Positions 35,081-47,522 of a DNA stretch of 64,000 nucleotides are shown here, one piece after another. Both the position numbers and the translations under genes were made by a program. Location of the stretch: positions 3,727,670-3,791,669 of the forward strand of contig JANVCC010000125.1 of the NCBI GenBank assembly GCA_025345505.1, read 5' to 3'. The stretch is from Todiramphus chloris collaris. Lineage: Eukaryota > Chordata > Aves > Coraciiformes > Alcedinidae. Numbering within the stretch: position 1 is the first letter of the stretch; every line of letters begins with the position of its first letter. The notes beneath the pieces were generated by a model that saw nothing but the letters and a program-made list of their open reading frames with translations, was not told where the DNA came from and searched no databases.

Positions 35081-36239
35081 TCTGGGCTGAGGTTTTTGAG
35101 TATTAAAACAAGATATCTAAGAAGTCAGAAAAATTTCATGTTTTCCAGAGCTAAATGAAGATTAGGACAAGAAATCAGTGAGTGAAGCAACCTGTGGTTT
35201 AACAACCTCTTTCTTTCTAGTATTCCATTTCCTATATTAACCGGGAGCTTCTAATGGTAGCTAAAGATGGCATTTGCCTGTATCATCAGGAACTGGATAA
35301 GTTGGATGATGTTGTTATCACTTTTGCTCTGCCTTATAAACTCCACTTGCTGTATTTTCACATGCTTAGCTTGTACCCAAGAGCCCACACTACTCTAAAA
35401 ATAGGGTTACTTGGCAAATATGTCACTGGATATCCTCCACTTTTACATAACCGGGATAAAAAGGAGGTGCAGAGGTAGGGAAGAATCAGAAATAGGGAAG
35501 AGCTGGAAGAAGAGGAGCAGATGAGGGGGGATCAGGGCTGCCAGGGAAAGGGGAGCTCCGGAGTAAACACATGCTTGACTTCTAATTGTGTGCAACTCCG
35601 GCTGCTGCTGAAACCTATTTTTTTCCCCCCTAGTTCATCTGACCATCCTCTTCATGGAATGATGGTAATTAAATCCCAGCCTTATCCCCCAGAGAAGGAT
35701 CTAAATTTGGGATAGTGGAGTACGAAGAGAGAACCACTCAGGAGAAAACTTGCAGGCTGATGAAGATCAGATGAATAAGCCACATACACTTCCCAGCAGA
35801 TATTACAGACTCAACCAAGTTATTCCATTCAAATCTTCCCAATCATTCACAGACCCCCAAGAGCGGTTTTGAATGGGTGTTTTCATAATACCAGGATTCT
35901 TCAATCACCTAATCTGGGGAAAGAAGAAACTCACTGCTCTAACTCTGGAGGAAGCACGAGTTTACTACAGTTTTCTATCACTGGTGTTTTTCCACGAACA
36001 GAATACAAAAAAATCAGCCTCAACAAATGTAGCACAAAATAGGAAGGAGGAAGGGAATCTTTTCATATAAACTTTTCTCTCAAAATTGTAAGTAGCCAGG
36101 AAAGCTCTGTGAAGACAGAATTGATTGGCTTTATTAGGCTTTAATTGCATATACCAGCCAGGATAAAACTGATGCTAGAACACGTCAAATGCTTGCTGTG
36201 GGACAGGTTTAACACTCAGTGAAAGGGGAGGTAGGCAGC
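35081..36239. other. Gene-free unique DNA
   Basis: A plus-strand frame beginning right after CTTTCTTTCTAG (35210-35221) runs to 35478. It is exon-like only in having an acceptor, and the protein is not recognisable. Confidence 0.5.
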
Positions 36240-36893
36240 ATGACCACCATGAGCCAGCAATGTGCCCTTGTGGCCAAGAAGGCCAATGGCATCCTGGGGT
36301 GTATCAGAAGGGTGTGGTTAGTAGGTTGGTTAGTAGGTTGAGAGAGGTTCTCCTCTCTCTCTACTCTGCCCTGGTGAGGCCACATCTGGAATTTTCTGTC
36401 CAGTTCTGGGCCCCTCAGTTCAAGAAGGACAGGGAACTGCTCAAAGAGTCCAGCACAGAGCCACAGAGATGATGAAGGGAGGGGAATGTCTCCCTTACGA
36501 GGAGAGGCTGAGGGAGCTGGGGCTCTTGAGCTTGGAGGAGACTGAGGGGTGACCTCATTCATGTTCATAAATATGTAAAGGGTGAGTGTCAGGAGGATGG
36601 AGCCAGGCTCTGCTCAGTGACATCTAACGATAGGCCAAGGGGCAAGGGGTGCAAGCTGGAACACAGGGGGTTCCATGTAAATGTAAGGAGAAACTTTTTC
36701 ATGGTGAGCGTGACAGGGACTGGGACAGGCTGCCCAGGGAGGTTGTGGTGTCTCCTTCTCTGGAGACATTCCAAACCCACCTGGACATGTTCCTGTGTGA
36801 CCTGCTCTGGGTGATCCTGCTGTGGCAGGGGGGTTGGACTAGATGATCTTTCGAGGTCCCTTCCAACCCCTAACATTCTGTGATTCTCTATAG
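36240..36893 (+). mobile_element. CR1 LINE, about 650 bp with RT C-terminus (plus strand)
   Basis: It starts in ORF2 (ATGAGCCAGCAATGTGCCCT) and keeps recognisable protein blocks in 36260-36472: [31 protein letters not shown]. Then come GAGGAGAGGCTGAGGGAGCT, GGTTGTGGTGTCTCCTTCTC, GGGGTTGGACTAGATGATCT and TAACATTCTGTGATTCTC. It is relatively young, with low visible decay, but it has frameshifts and a small tandem duplication near 36316-36341. Confidence 0.96.
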
Positions 36894-39800
36894 TACAGGG
36901 AAATGAATTTAAGAGCTCTGTGATTGAAAATGTCCATGTTGACATGGTGCCACAGTGTCTCTGATGTCACTTTAAAGGAGTAAATATAAACCAAAACTCC
37001 TCTGAGGAGACTTGGACCTCCCTGCCAGATGTGCAGTTGGCAGAAATTTGCCTTTACGTGTTGATAAATCAGCCTGACTACAGTGCTGTGGGACCTAGTT
37101 TTTAGGGGGAAAAAAAAAAAAAGCCTCCAAAAAAGAATGCCAGGCTTATGCATACAGTAATTCTAGATCTTTCTGCCCTACTATGTCTGGATTTTCATCT
37201 CGGCTTCCACTGGACCACAGCATTAGAATTTCCTGGAAACCTTGGCTTTCTCTGCAGCAGCCCAAGCCACGCTGCTTTCTGCCTTGCTCGACAGGACTCA
37301 ACGTGCTCCTGCTGATCTTCCCAGATAACATCCCTTGCCCACTGTCAGTCCTTAGAAATTAATTAAGATCAGACTTGACTGTGTAACCAGTTCCTGCCTC
37401 TTTACTTCCCTAACCTAGGAGAAGGGACAAACGTATCTTTGCTCACAGAGTAGTTTCTTCTGAGGCCAGCCCTAGAGAAAGCTCCCTCTGTAATCTCCTG
37501 TCCACGCTCACACTGGTGGCCCCCAGGATGCCTCCACTGTGTTCACATCACATCTAGACTGCATATCCTACAGTATCCCACCACGCAGGCCAGAAGTCCC
37601 ATGGTACTGAAGAGTGAAGAAGACAAAGATCAGCTGGGAAGAGTCTCATGGGATAAGGCCCTAGAAGAAAGAGGGGCTCAAGAAAGCTGGTTAATAATCA
37701 AGAAACACCTCCTCCAATCTCAGGAGGGCTTCCATCCCAGTAAATAAGAAGTTAGGTTAGGAAATGTTTTTTTGATGGAGAATAAAAGTACAGAGAGGCA
37801 AAGCATCTTATTCGCTAATTTTCTGTGTCAGGAAGTGACCTGAATTCAGATCCAGATTATTTCTCTAGCGATGAGGAATCTTTCTTCTGTAGACCTCCAA
37901 CTCCCCTACAATGAAAACCAAACCAAAACTATTCAGCCTAAGATTTCTATACAGCTAGACAGCCATTCTAGCAATGTTATCATGGAAAAGTAAGAGTGAA
38001 GAGTTTGCCTGCTGAACTTAATCTCTGAGCTTGCAGTACAGCTGCCTCCAGTAACCTCTCTGATGCTCTCGAATTCTTCAGTCCAGATGTGGACATTTCC
38101 ATGAATATATCTGCCAAACCCAGAATGGCAGTTGCAAAAGGGAAAAAAAATCTTGTGCAGAAAGCATGTAGCTGAGAGTAATGCTGAAAGCAGCACAATG
38201 GTGTTATATAATTTAACGAGATGCCCTCACCTTGAATATCGTCTTCAAGTTTGGCCGTATTGCCTCAAAAATGAAATGAAACAAAATGAAGTGAAATGAT
38301 ATAAAACACAGTCGATAGGAGGTAGGAATAGGTAAAGAAAATATACAGAAGGCTGGGACAACTTGTGAACAAAACAAGAGAGAAGAGAACGAGCTATTTC
38401 ATTTTGAGCAAGAAGCACGATAGAATTGGGATTGGGATAGGGGAAGTCAGGCAAGTAAGAGAGAGGGGCTGGGAGAGATAAGACAGCAGAGGACTGAGAG
38501 AAGGATGATGGACAGAAGAGAGATGAGCATCTTGTGTCACAGACTACTGAGTAGATTTCATAAATTACTTAGGCTTGGAAACCTCTTGTCTCTCTGCATC
38601 TTAAACAAGCAGGTGAGACGGATGATGTTTTACAAGTGTGAATTCTTCTCGTAAGGAAAGCCCAATGAAATTAATGAAATGAAATTAATGGTAAGGACAA
38701 GAAGCATCTATGTACTGGCCATGGCTACATCAATGGCTGAAATAAAGCTTTATTACAGCTAATAATAGAGCATCATGAGACACACAATTAACCTGAAGAC
38801 TTCTGGCCTCGAGATCTCCCAGATTTCCTACCAGGCTTTTGTAAGCATCAGTAAAAAGCTGCCTTTCTAGGCTATCCAACTCAGTTTTATCTTTTGCTGG
38901 TGCAGCCTGTTATAGTATTTCAAGAGTTTAAGGGAAGACCTCACACAGCACGGATCCCCACAGCACGGAACACTCCCTCAAGCTTTTACTGTCTTCAGCC
39001 AGGACCAACAGCAAGCTGCTGGGTACAAAGGGCTAGGAAAAGCCAATGCATCAGTTATGCATCCCCAAAGAGAAGTTTTGGGGGGATTTAAGCAATTTCT
39101 AGGCTTTGCAGGAGACACTCTGATCAGAAGTGAATGTTTCACCCTTAATGCATGTAGAAGAACAAAGGTTTGGGGCTGGGAGCACATATGTAATGTGGAA
39201 AAGCATCTCCAAGTTTTTGTGACAGACTCCTTTTTAATCTTGTGGTTCTACGTTCCCACTGCTCCTGTCACCTCTACTAATGAACATGCTCTGACTGTAG
39301 GGGTCATGCTGAGGATATAGCTGATACTTCAGCCAAAGGATTCAGGCTTGGTTCTGCTCTATCATCTCTGGAGTTCACCTGGTAACAGTCATCCATTGAC
39401 TTACACACCTACACAATTATCAAGCTTTTTGTGGTTTGGGGCTTTCCTTGTTTGTTTTTTTCATGGCAGAGCAACCTGAAACACATGAAAAACTTTGCTG
39501 CTGCCCACCAAAGTGGGATGTCTATGGCATGATTGTATGAGGATAGATTATATGCCTTGACATTAGAGGCTGGCAGTGAAAGTCTAGTGGAGTGCTGGAG
39601 GGCTCTGGATGGTGCAGGGAGCTAAACCTGGTGTGTTTGCATTCAGACAGAGGTGATTCATTCCACAAATACCCAGGCTTCATTTTGGACTGGACTAGTT
39701 GGTTCATTCCAGTAAGAGTGAACTAGATGGTTCACTCCAAAGGAAAAAAAAACCCAACATAGGCAGAGAATTAATATTTATGCAATGTAGATGATCAGGG

Positions 39801-40694
39801 GACCAAGATGTGGGAATTATTTGACAATGTAGATGTATCTTCTATGGTTGTCTTTGTTTACTCCTCCATCCTTTATCTCATATAGCTATTTACAATGCAA
39901 GCTTTCTGAAGCAGGAACAAATTCTCCCTATGGATTTGGGTAATGCCTAGTATGAGAGGTCTGTGATCTCAGCTAAAAGTTACTGTCATATCAATATCAA
40001 CACTCCATCTTATATATATGGAAGACTCTCACAGAACATTATAATTTCAAGTGATTTACATCGACTGGGACTGTTCTGTCTACTCCTGAAATGCTGCAGT
40101 CTCTGGGGGAGAAGGTACTGGCCTATAAAGGGTATACAGACACTGCATGAGGGAATTGGAATTGAGTAGTGATATCTCTCTCTCTCTCTCCCAGAATCTT
40201 GTTCCTCAACTGCCTGCACTTAAAGGAATTTAAAATGCAGACCATAAAATAGATGCTAAGTAAGAAAACCAGCAGTCTGCAGAATAGGTTGCTCACACTC
40301 TACAAAAAGCTATTGAGGGAGAAATATTGTCATAAATTGTGTTAAGTACAGTGTGTTGAGTCAGAAGCACAGTTTTGATGAAAATTACAATAGGAGTTTG
40401 AAGACAAGCCATTTTGTGTCTTGTACAGTGCCAAGCAGTTCATACAAGGCCTGGTTGATGCGCTTGGCAACAGCAATTACGGGTGTTTTACTCTCCCACA
40501 ATCATTCCCCAGGAGATTCACCCCTGCTAGAAGAAATCTGGCCCGGTCTGAACAAAGACTTTTATGTTCAAATCATACCCATGGATTAAAAAGAATCTTT
40601 GGGTCACTTTTTGCCCAAATTCCTCCCAACTAGGCTTGGACCCTACCTCTCAGTGTTCACTATATGGCAGCCTACTTCATGGCTGCCTGGTCTT
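36894..40694. other. Gene-free unique DNA with small repeats
   Basis: It contains an A run at 37109-37121, an imperfect AAATG/GAAAT array at about 38270-38300, a doubled ATTAATGAAATGAA unit near 38671-38694 and a (CT)n at 40174-40191. No gene is found; frames stay below 90 codons. Confidence 0.5.
40174..40191 (+). repeat. (CT)n microsatellite
   Basis: About eight uninterrupted TC dinucleotides. Confidence 0.9.
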
Positions 40695-40835
40695 AGAATC
40701 ATAGAATGGTCTGGGTTGGAAGGGACCTTAAAGCCCATCTAGTTCCAACCCTCCTGCCATGGGTAGGGCCACCTCCCACTAGACCAGGTTGCTCAAGGCC
40801 CCATCCAACCTGGGCTTGAATGCATCCAGTGATGG
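40695..40835 (-). mobile_element. CR1 LINE 3' tail (minus strand)
   Basis: It begins AGAATCATAGAATGGTCTGG, then GGAAGGGACCTTAAAGCCCA, CCTCCTGCCATGGGTAGGGC, CCACCTCCCACTAGACCAGG, CCCATCCAACCTGGGCTTGA. Only the terminal 140 bases or so were copied. The low divergence suggests a fairly recent insertion. Confidence 0.96.
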
Positions 40836-43007
40836 AGAACAGCACAAGTTAGCAGCAACAGAGCATCTGGCAGGAGCTCCAGCATCCATCCCTCCTTCCC
40901 CATGAATACAGTAGGTGACATAAATGCTCACCAGTTGGTTGGGTTTGGACTTTTCACAGCTGGATCGTACTTCAAGGTGTCAAAGCAGGACTTCCACGGC
41001 TTCCAAGAAGCAGGCTTTTGCATGCAGTGGTAAAAATAAATTAATAAAACATCTAGCTGAAACTGGTCTGAAAATATACCAGCTCAGCCTCAAACTGGAT
41101 TTGCTTCCCTGTGCTGCTCTGATGATAAAGGAAGAATATTTAGAGCAATTTGCCGTTAAAAGGTAGAGAGCTTAGCAAGCTCTGAGCTTCCTGAATACAG
41201 ACCGAATTGATTTTTCCCAAAAATAGCTGATGGGGAATTTCTCTGCCATTTATACAGCTCCTGTGCCAGATGACTGCCTGACGTAGGAAATCTGCTAAGC
41301 AAAGGGCGAATAGAGGTGTGACAAAGTACGGCTCTGTTGTGTTCTTTCAGCAGTGTCAGCATCTCCCTGTAACTGCAACAACCGTTCCCATGTTTTAGTC
41401 CTTCCACCGTCCACGCTGCTGGATTCACTCCTAGACCAGAAGCAAACTAGAGCCTTCCCACAGAGACACTGGTGAGCTTTCAGATGCTTTTTGGACTTGT
41501 CTGCTCTGCACAGAGAGCAGGGATGCGGATCGCACTGGGGGATGCTTCCTGAACAGGTCAGAAAACAGAGACATAGGAAAGGTTTTTTGAAGGCTGTGAT
41601 ATCTAAGAAAGCTCATGTTGACTCAGGAGCTCCTAACAGCTTCCTGGACATCACTTTCCTCCAATACTGAGAACATGGATTCAGCATACTATTTTTGGAG
41701 GCCAAAAGCAAATAATGAACTTACTAAAACCGGATTTATCTTTTGCTTCCGACTCAAGAATAAGCTCCGCCTAAATAACTCTAGCTTGGGACTACAGATC
41801 CCTTTTAGTCACCAATATTCTTGCCATTAACTGATTTTTCTTCATGAGGACAAAACTGGACCTGCTAATAAGTTTCCTGGCCCTTTGGTGTGAGGAAGCT
41901 TTTACCCTGCAGTACTGCCCAAACACATTTTGCATTGGTCCATCATCCTCATTCAGATATTTGTTTTCCCTTTAACTGACAGATCAACACAGAGAAATCA
42001 GAAGCTGGTAAAAACCAAAAATAAAATAAATAAATGTGCAAGCAGGTTTCTGAATCATAATGCCCAAGACATGTGTTTGCCCCCTGAGCAGCAGACAGCG
42101 AGGATATAATTGGCAGGTCTTTTTCTTCTTCATGCACTCTAGCTTTGCCAAGAAGCAAGCTGACAGGAAAGCTGAGAGAAGAGAGGAAACTTCTCAGGGT
42201 TCGGAGAAAACGATGGTCTGCAGCTTAGCCCGAGCTGACAGATAGTACTCAAGTGTAATATTAGTCATATTAGGAGGACCAGGCTGGTCCAGAATATCAC
42301 CTTCCTTGGGGCTGCTGTAACAAATGAAATGCGAATACCACCTTGTCCTTGCAACACGAGTGCACAAATTTGAGGCCCGTGGAAGCATGAGCAATGACCC
42401 TCCTCTAGAAGAGAGCACTCTACCTGCTGCTGAGTGGCTTAGCAAAGGAGAATGCAAGAAATAAGCATGTCAAGCTGGGGCAACACGACCTAATCCTAGC
42501 CCAGACTATTTAGCTATTAGCCCTGTAGCCTTCCTAATGCAATTTCCCAAGATAGGAGCCACGGCTGAGACGATGGAGGACAGGACATCAGAGGAGGACG
42601 ACAACGGATACATTTCTACACCATTACATTCTTTTCTCACCTGTGCCGACTCTTAAATTCTCCTAACACACCCAATAGACAAGGAGGAAAGACCCAGATC
42701 CTGCATGACATCCTGCTCTAAGGTTTGACCTTGTGAAACTAACCCATCAGCTTGCTCATTTTTCTGCAGGTTAATGATATTTTCCACCGAGAAACCAGAC
42801 CAGTCTGCACTAGCGTCAGAAGAAAATACTCCAATTAACTCTTTAAAAGTTACTACTGCTTCCGAAGGCCTGAAAGGAGCAGTACCACTGTCACAAAGCA
42901 GAACTGTGAAGTCTTAAAGCTGATCTGCGGCTTGGGAGATCTTGAGTGTCGTGTTTGTTCCACCGCAACCAAGTTCAAATCCCACGAGAGGTGTTTTGGA
43001 GATGGCA
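40836..43007. other. Gene-free unique DNA
   Basis: Nothing recognised. Several short frames occur on both strands without domain support. Confidence 0.5.
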
Positions 43008-43217
43008 CGAAGAATTTCTTCCCCATGAGGCTGGTGAGACACTGGACCAGGTTGCCCAGAGAGGTGGTGGGAGCCCCATCCTTGGAAGTGTTTAAGGCCA
43101 GGCTGGATGGGGCTGTGAGCAACCTGCTCTAGTGGGAGGGGTCCCTGCCCATGGCAGGGGGGTTGGAACCAGATGATCTTTAAGTTCCCTTCCAACCCTG
43201 ACAATTCTATGATTCTA
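43008..43217 (+). mobile_element. CR1 LINE 3' end (plus strand)
   Basis: It reads TGAGGCTGGTGAGACACTGG, CAGGTTGCCCAGAGAGGTGG, GGCCAGGCTGGATGGGGCTG, GGGAGGGGTCCCTGCCCATG, GGGGGGTTGGAACCAGATGA, TTCCCTTCCAACCCTGACAA, ending ATTCTATGATTCTAC. The terminal repeat leads straight into a GT microsatellite. Confidence 0.96.
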
Positions 43218-43221
43218 CGTC

Positions 43222-43239
43222 GTGTGTGTGTGTGTGTGT
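43222..43239 (+). repeat. (GT)n microsatellite at the CR1 3' end
   Basis: Nine GT dinucleotides lie immediately downstream of the CR1 tail. Confidence 0.9.
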
Positions 43240-43389
43240 ACACTACCCAGGGCTGGTTTACGTTGCCAGACTGAAGGCTGAGAAAGGGTCTGACCAATCT
43301 CTATACATAAATCAGGAGAGTAAACAGCAGGGAGGGAGACAAGCTAATTAAACTATCTGAAAATGTTGTCCCAAGGACAAACGCTTGTA

Positions 43390-43510
43390 AACCGTACACC
43401 ATCAAGATGTACAGACTGGAAATGAGAAGAAGGCTGTCAGCCTAGGAGTTGTGAAGCTCTGGAACAGCCAGAGTGGGAAGTGGTGTGGGAAGGAACAAAC
43501 TGATGGGTGT
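43390..43510 (+). mobile_element. Older CR1 fragment (plus strand)
   Basis: TGTACAGACTGGAAATGAGA, AGAAGGCTGTCAGCCTAGGA and GTTGTGAAGCTCTGGAACAG follow the CR1 stretch that encodes the ORF2 C-terminus and its 3' flank. It is much more diverged than its neighbour at 43008 and lacks a tail. Confidence 0.5.
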
Positions 43511-45219
43511 GAAGATAGAAACTGAAGCATTTCTGTTCCTAAATAATGAATAAATAATGCTGGCTGTACAGACTAAGTATTAAACCAGCTCTCGTCTCCC
43601 TGCTAGCATGCAAACTTTGGGGACACAGCATGGTTTCATTTTTTTAAACTGGCTTATTTTCAACAGGTTTTTTTTCCCCTCCAGGGAATCAATAAATAAA
43701 TACCTCCATAAATAATAAATCTGAGGTGGAGGGAACAAAACGAAAATGAAAGCATCTAGAAAAATTACAGAATGAACCATGTTCTAACCCCAGAACTAGG
43801 AACTCAATTGCAAAGAAAACACACCATGCACAAGGACTGCGTGTCCTGGAAGCCCTGTCCCTACAACCAGAAACTAAGTACATTTAACAAACTATACTGT
43901 GTACATAGATCAAACACACTGACAATGCGACAGACATATAAGAAGTATTTGGTTCAGTTGGGAAAACAGTAAGAAATTCAGATTTCTTTTCCTGTTTTTT
44001 TGTTTGTTTTTTGTTTTGGTTTTTTTTTTGTTTTGGTTTTTTTTTTTTGTGTTTTGTTTTGGGGTTTTTTTTTTGTCCTCAGAAAGAAATCCTCAAAAAC
44101 AATCCAGGCAAGTTCCACAAAAAGCAATGTTCCAAGAAGAAGACTGACCCACTTAGGTTTATTTATGAATAGATCTGAAGACCTGGGAAATTTCAGAGAC
44201 TAGGAAAGTAAAAGCAAAACCCACAACCTCAGTTTACACTGTGAATGGTGTAAAGGGATGAATACTGGAATACTGCTGTCCTTTAGGGAAAAAACAAACA
44301 AACAAATATTATTTTAAAGCTGAAGGAAAAGGTTTAAGGAGACAGACTCCAAGAGCTAAATTGATTTCTTAGGATAGCTTTCTGTTTCAGAAAGAAGCAG
44401 ACCAGGGTAAGGTATATGCCTGGGAGTATAACAGGCTACACTAGGGATTAGAGCCTCTGGATCTGTATTCAGCCCACACTAAGTCAACTCTTTTCACTTC
44501 TAACCCTCCTTTTGATGAGTACTCCAGTGCACTGCTTTGCTTTAAACAGCAATGACCTGATCCTTTCTGCAGCAGCACTTGCATGGCTGTATCTTGAACG
44601 ATGTCTAGTCCTTTATAGAGACACTGATGTCCACAATTTACTGCCATATTTACACTTCAGAACATAGACCAAGCAAGAGCATTCCGTCACCTGACATATA
44701 GAGAACTGTCCATAACCACAGTGGTCCAAACTGGCTTTTCTCTACCTCTGGTAACAGGAATGGTGAGCACTCTGTCCATAGTTCTTCCAGTGGAGGCCGT
44801 TTCACTTTCTTCCTAAGATTATCTTCCTCTGGTAGGAAGTCCCTACTTGAAGGAAAACTTGCCCTGTTTCTGCAGCAAGTGCAGCAGTAGAAATGTCTAG
44901 AAATAGTGGGGAAGTGGGCAGGGCCACAGAGCATACCCAAAGATAGGGAAGCAGAAGTCAAGGCTTCGAGATCCCATCGCTGGCTCCCTCCTGATTCCTC
45001 CCATGTCTCAGACAGCACCGGGGGCAAAACTGGTGTCCAAATTCAAAGGAAACTTCCTTCAAAGCTTCTCCCTTCTTCAGAGGGGAGGATGAACACTCTT
45101 CAGTCTTCACCGTTGCCATCTTTTTTTCAATGCTAACATTGCTGTTGATTTTGTAGAGGAAGCCCTTTTGTTTCACTGTCATTACACGCTGTACACAAGA
45201 CAACAGCGAAAAGCAGAAG
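43511..45219. other. Gene-free DNA with a G/T tract
   Basis: The G/T-rich tract at 43990-44078 is described separately. The rest shows no gene or transposon. Confidence 0.5.
43990..44078 (+). repeat. T-rich tract with G groups
   Basis: TTTTGTTTG, TTTTGGTTTT and TTGGGGTTTTTTTTTT units make almost 90 bases of pure T and G apart from single interruptions. The frame of F/V/L residues read from it is an artefact. Confidence 0.92.
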
Positions 45220-45560
45220 AAAATGCAAGCAGAGGCTGTAAGTGAAACTCTGCCACATTTATTGTCATTTCATGGGATGCTAACCAAAGAGGAGACCGCA
45301 CAAAGCTATTCATTTGCTCAATTATGGCTGATCGATGTTAGCTCTTTCGTTCTCGAGAATCCATCTCGTGCCTTAAAGGTCGTCAACGAGTCCCCGAGTG
45401 ATGCTACAACCTTCACCAGCAACAGATCTCAGGGCTTCATTACGGAAGATTTCTCCCTGGCTCAGTGATTTGTGTGCGCCGGTAGGTGCGATGCGCTCGC
45501 AAATCTCCGCGCACAGAGGAGAGAAAGGAAGAGGCTGAGACGGTTTGGTTTCTTAACATT
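45220..45560. promoter_or_regulatory. Compact CpG cluster in conserved-element-like DNA
   Basis: Seven CpGs fall within 45477-45511 and several more within 45346-45410, in otherwise CpG-poor DNA. Sequence features include TTTATTGTCATTTCATGGG, GCTCAATTATGGCTGATCGATG and TTTCTCCAGCGGAGTAAATAAACATG just beyond. A plus-strand frame (45223-45468, 81 codons) covers part of it but shows no domain or splice support. A regulatory element is more likely. Confidence 0.35.
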
Positions 45561-47522
45561 TTCTCCAGCGGAGTAAATAAACATGTTGTTCAATTTCCCT
45601 AAAATGAGAGGTTTGGTAACAGTCTGTTGGCAGCGACTCTGACCGACCAGATCTAAAACGCTCGTTAGCCATTTTACTACATGAGAAATTCTCTACCTAC
45701 TACGGTACTTTATGCAGAACCCTTCCTACCAATTGCATCCATGAAATGGTCTGGAGTTAAATAATACGGCTATAGCTAACTAATAACAGAGGGAAGGAGA
45801 AATGAACAGGCAGGAGCTAGGGAGAGATGAGCTGTTTTCAGCTTATGTTTGAAATGAGTCAGAACAAATGGGTCATAAGGTTATCCTTGTCAGAGTGGTA
45901 GAGAAAACTCACCGACAGCAGAAATATTCCAAGAAATTCCTCCTAATAATGAAAGAGAGAGAGGAAAACTGTGGCAAAGGCTGCTCTGCCTTTACGGTGG
46001 GTTTTATAACACAGAAGGGTAATTTTAAACTGGATGGTGTAATGAATGAGGGAGTTAAGAGGAAACATCTAAGGCTGAGGAGAGGGTGGGCTTTGTCTTT
46101 TAAATATGTGGAAAGTAGCAATAGCATCTGTGCTTATGCCTGATGAACTGGAATAGCAAAAGATGGTGATAGCAGTAATGAAGACCAGAGGAGAACTAAT
46201 TAAATTCAATTTATTATTATTACTCTCTCTTTTGCCATGCTCCACGCTGATTCTTACATATCTATTTCATAACTATGCTCTTCCTGCTGTGCTGCTCCCT
46301 CCTTGGCTGAGCGGCATCGACATGGATTTTTGCCCGCATTTGGAGCTGCCAGGATGCACCAGGTAAATTCGCTTTGGTTGTGGTAAATATTTGGGTGGTA
46401 AGTTGACTGCCCACAGGGAACGGACCGATTCTGAAATTATCACAGAAACCATAAATAACTACAGTTCAAAATCTCTAGATTGGGGCACGTGAGCGAGAAT
46501 AAAGGTTTGTGTTGCAGAGGAGGTGGAGGATATCTGATGTCTGACTCTGCCTGCAGCTCCCAGCAGATCTTCAGCAGTCCCTGCAAGCAGAAACCAGTGA
46601 GGTGCTGGAACAGCACACAGCAAGGGGCAGGAGCAGGAACTGTCTCCCACTGGGGAAGGTCTCCTCATCTAGACTAATTGGACTAATAGTGAAGATGGAA
46701 GGAAAATATGATGAACCATTAAGTTCACAGTGGAAGGTAATGGCTAGAATGTGCCTTGACAGGTCACAGGCATATTTAACTTTTGTTTCTTTTTGTTGTT
46801 GTTGTTTGTTTGGGGCTTTTTTTTTTTTTTAATTCTATTAAGCATCAAGGAGAAAGACTCTACTGGATTTAATAAAGCTCCAATTTATCCAACCTAAGGT
46901 TCAATCTGCTATGGTCTACCATTATCTTACCACTTCTCTACCTGTTATTACTCAATTCATTCCCTGTAGACACCACGACAGAAGCAGCTGTTAAAGGAGG
47001 AGGTGAATGTGATAATGCAGTGAGATGATGTATTAGCTCACAGTAGGAATGGAATTAATTTCATCTCACTTCAAGGATCTGATAAAGGCATCCCACCTGA
47101 GTTTCTTGTCTAGTATCCCATTGAAGACACTGGAGGTATAGTAAATATAGTCAGTGGAGGTCAGCGTGAGTCATCTGACCAAACGTAGATGCCTATTTCA
47201 GGACGTGAAATCATGCCCCAAGCTCCACTGACTCTGCTGACTCACTCTCCATTGACTGTGAACAAAGTCTAGGGCAACTTGCCCAGATGCAGACACCCAC
47301 ACTGCAGTCAATCAGATGACTCCCACCAAACGTGCTCCAGGCGAAGAGCATCACCTGTAAGATGGGAGGTGAAGGCAACAGGAAAGTGGCAGGACAAAGG
47401 TGGTCCTTCTACAGCCAGCAGGACTGGGTTAGGGAGAAGCTTTCTGTCAGCTTGGGGATGGAAAGAAGAGCACAGGAAAGATTTAGCTGTTAAAATATTT
47501 TCACAACATGCTGATCATTATG
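45561..47522. other. Gene-free unique DNA
   Basis: A (TTG)n/T-run patch lies at about 46790-46831. Frames of up to 91 codons (45868-46143) are unrecognised. Confidence 0.5.

Noticed and set aside
35221..35478. Acceptor-like site followed by an 86-codon open frame
   Set aside because: No donor, no recognised protein; one splice-like border is common by chance.
44000..44203. Phenylalanine/valine-rich frame resembling a membrane segment
   Set aside because: It is a translation of the T/G tract at 43990-44078.
45223..45468. 81-codon frame within the CpG cluster
   Set aside because: No domain and no clear splice borders; the CpG pattern fits a regulatory element better.
47000..47400. Repeated CCAAACGT and CAGATGCAGAC-type words suggesting an unknown repeat or LTR
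   Set aside because: I could not align a coherent element or find terminal duplications; a genome self-search would be needed.
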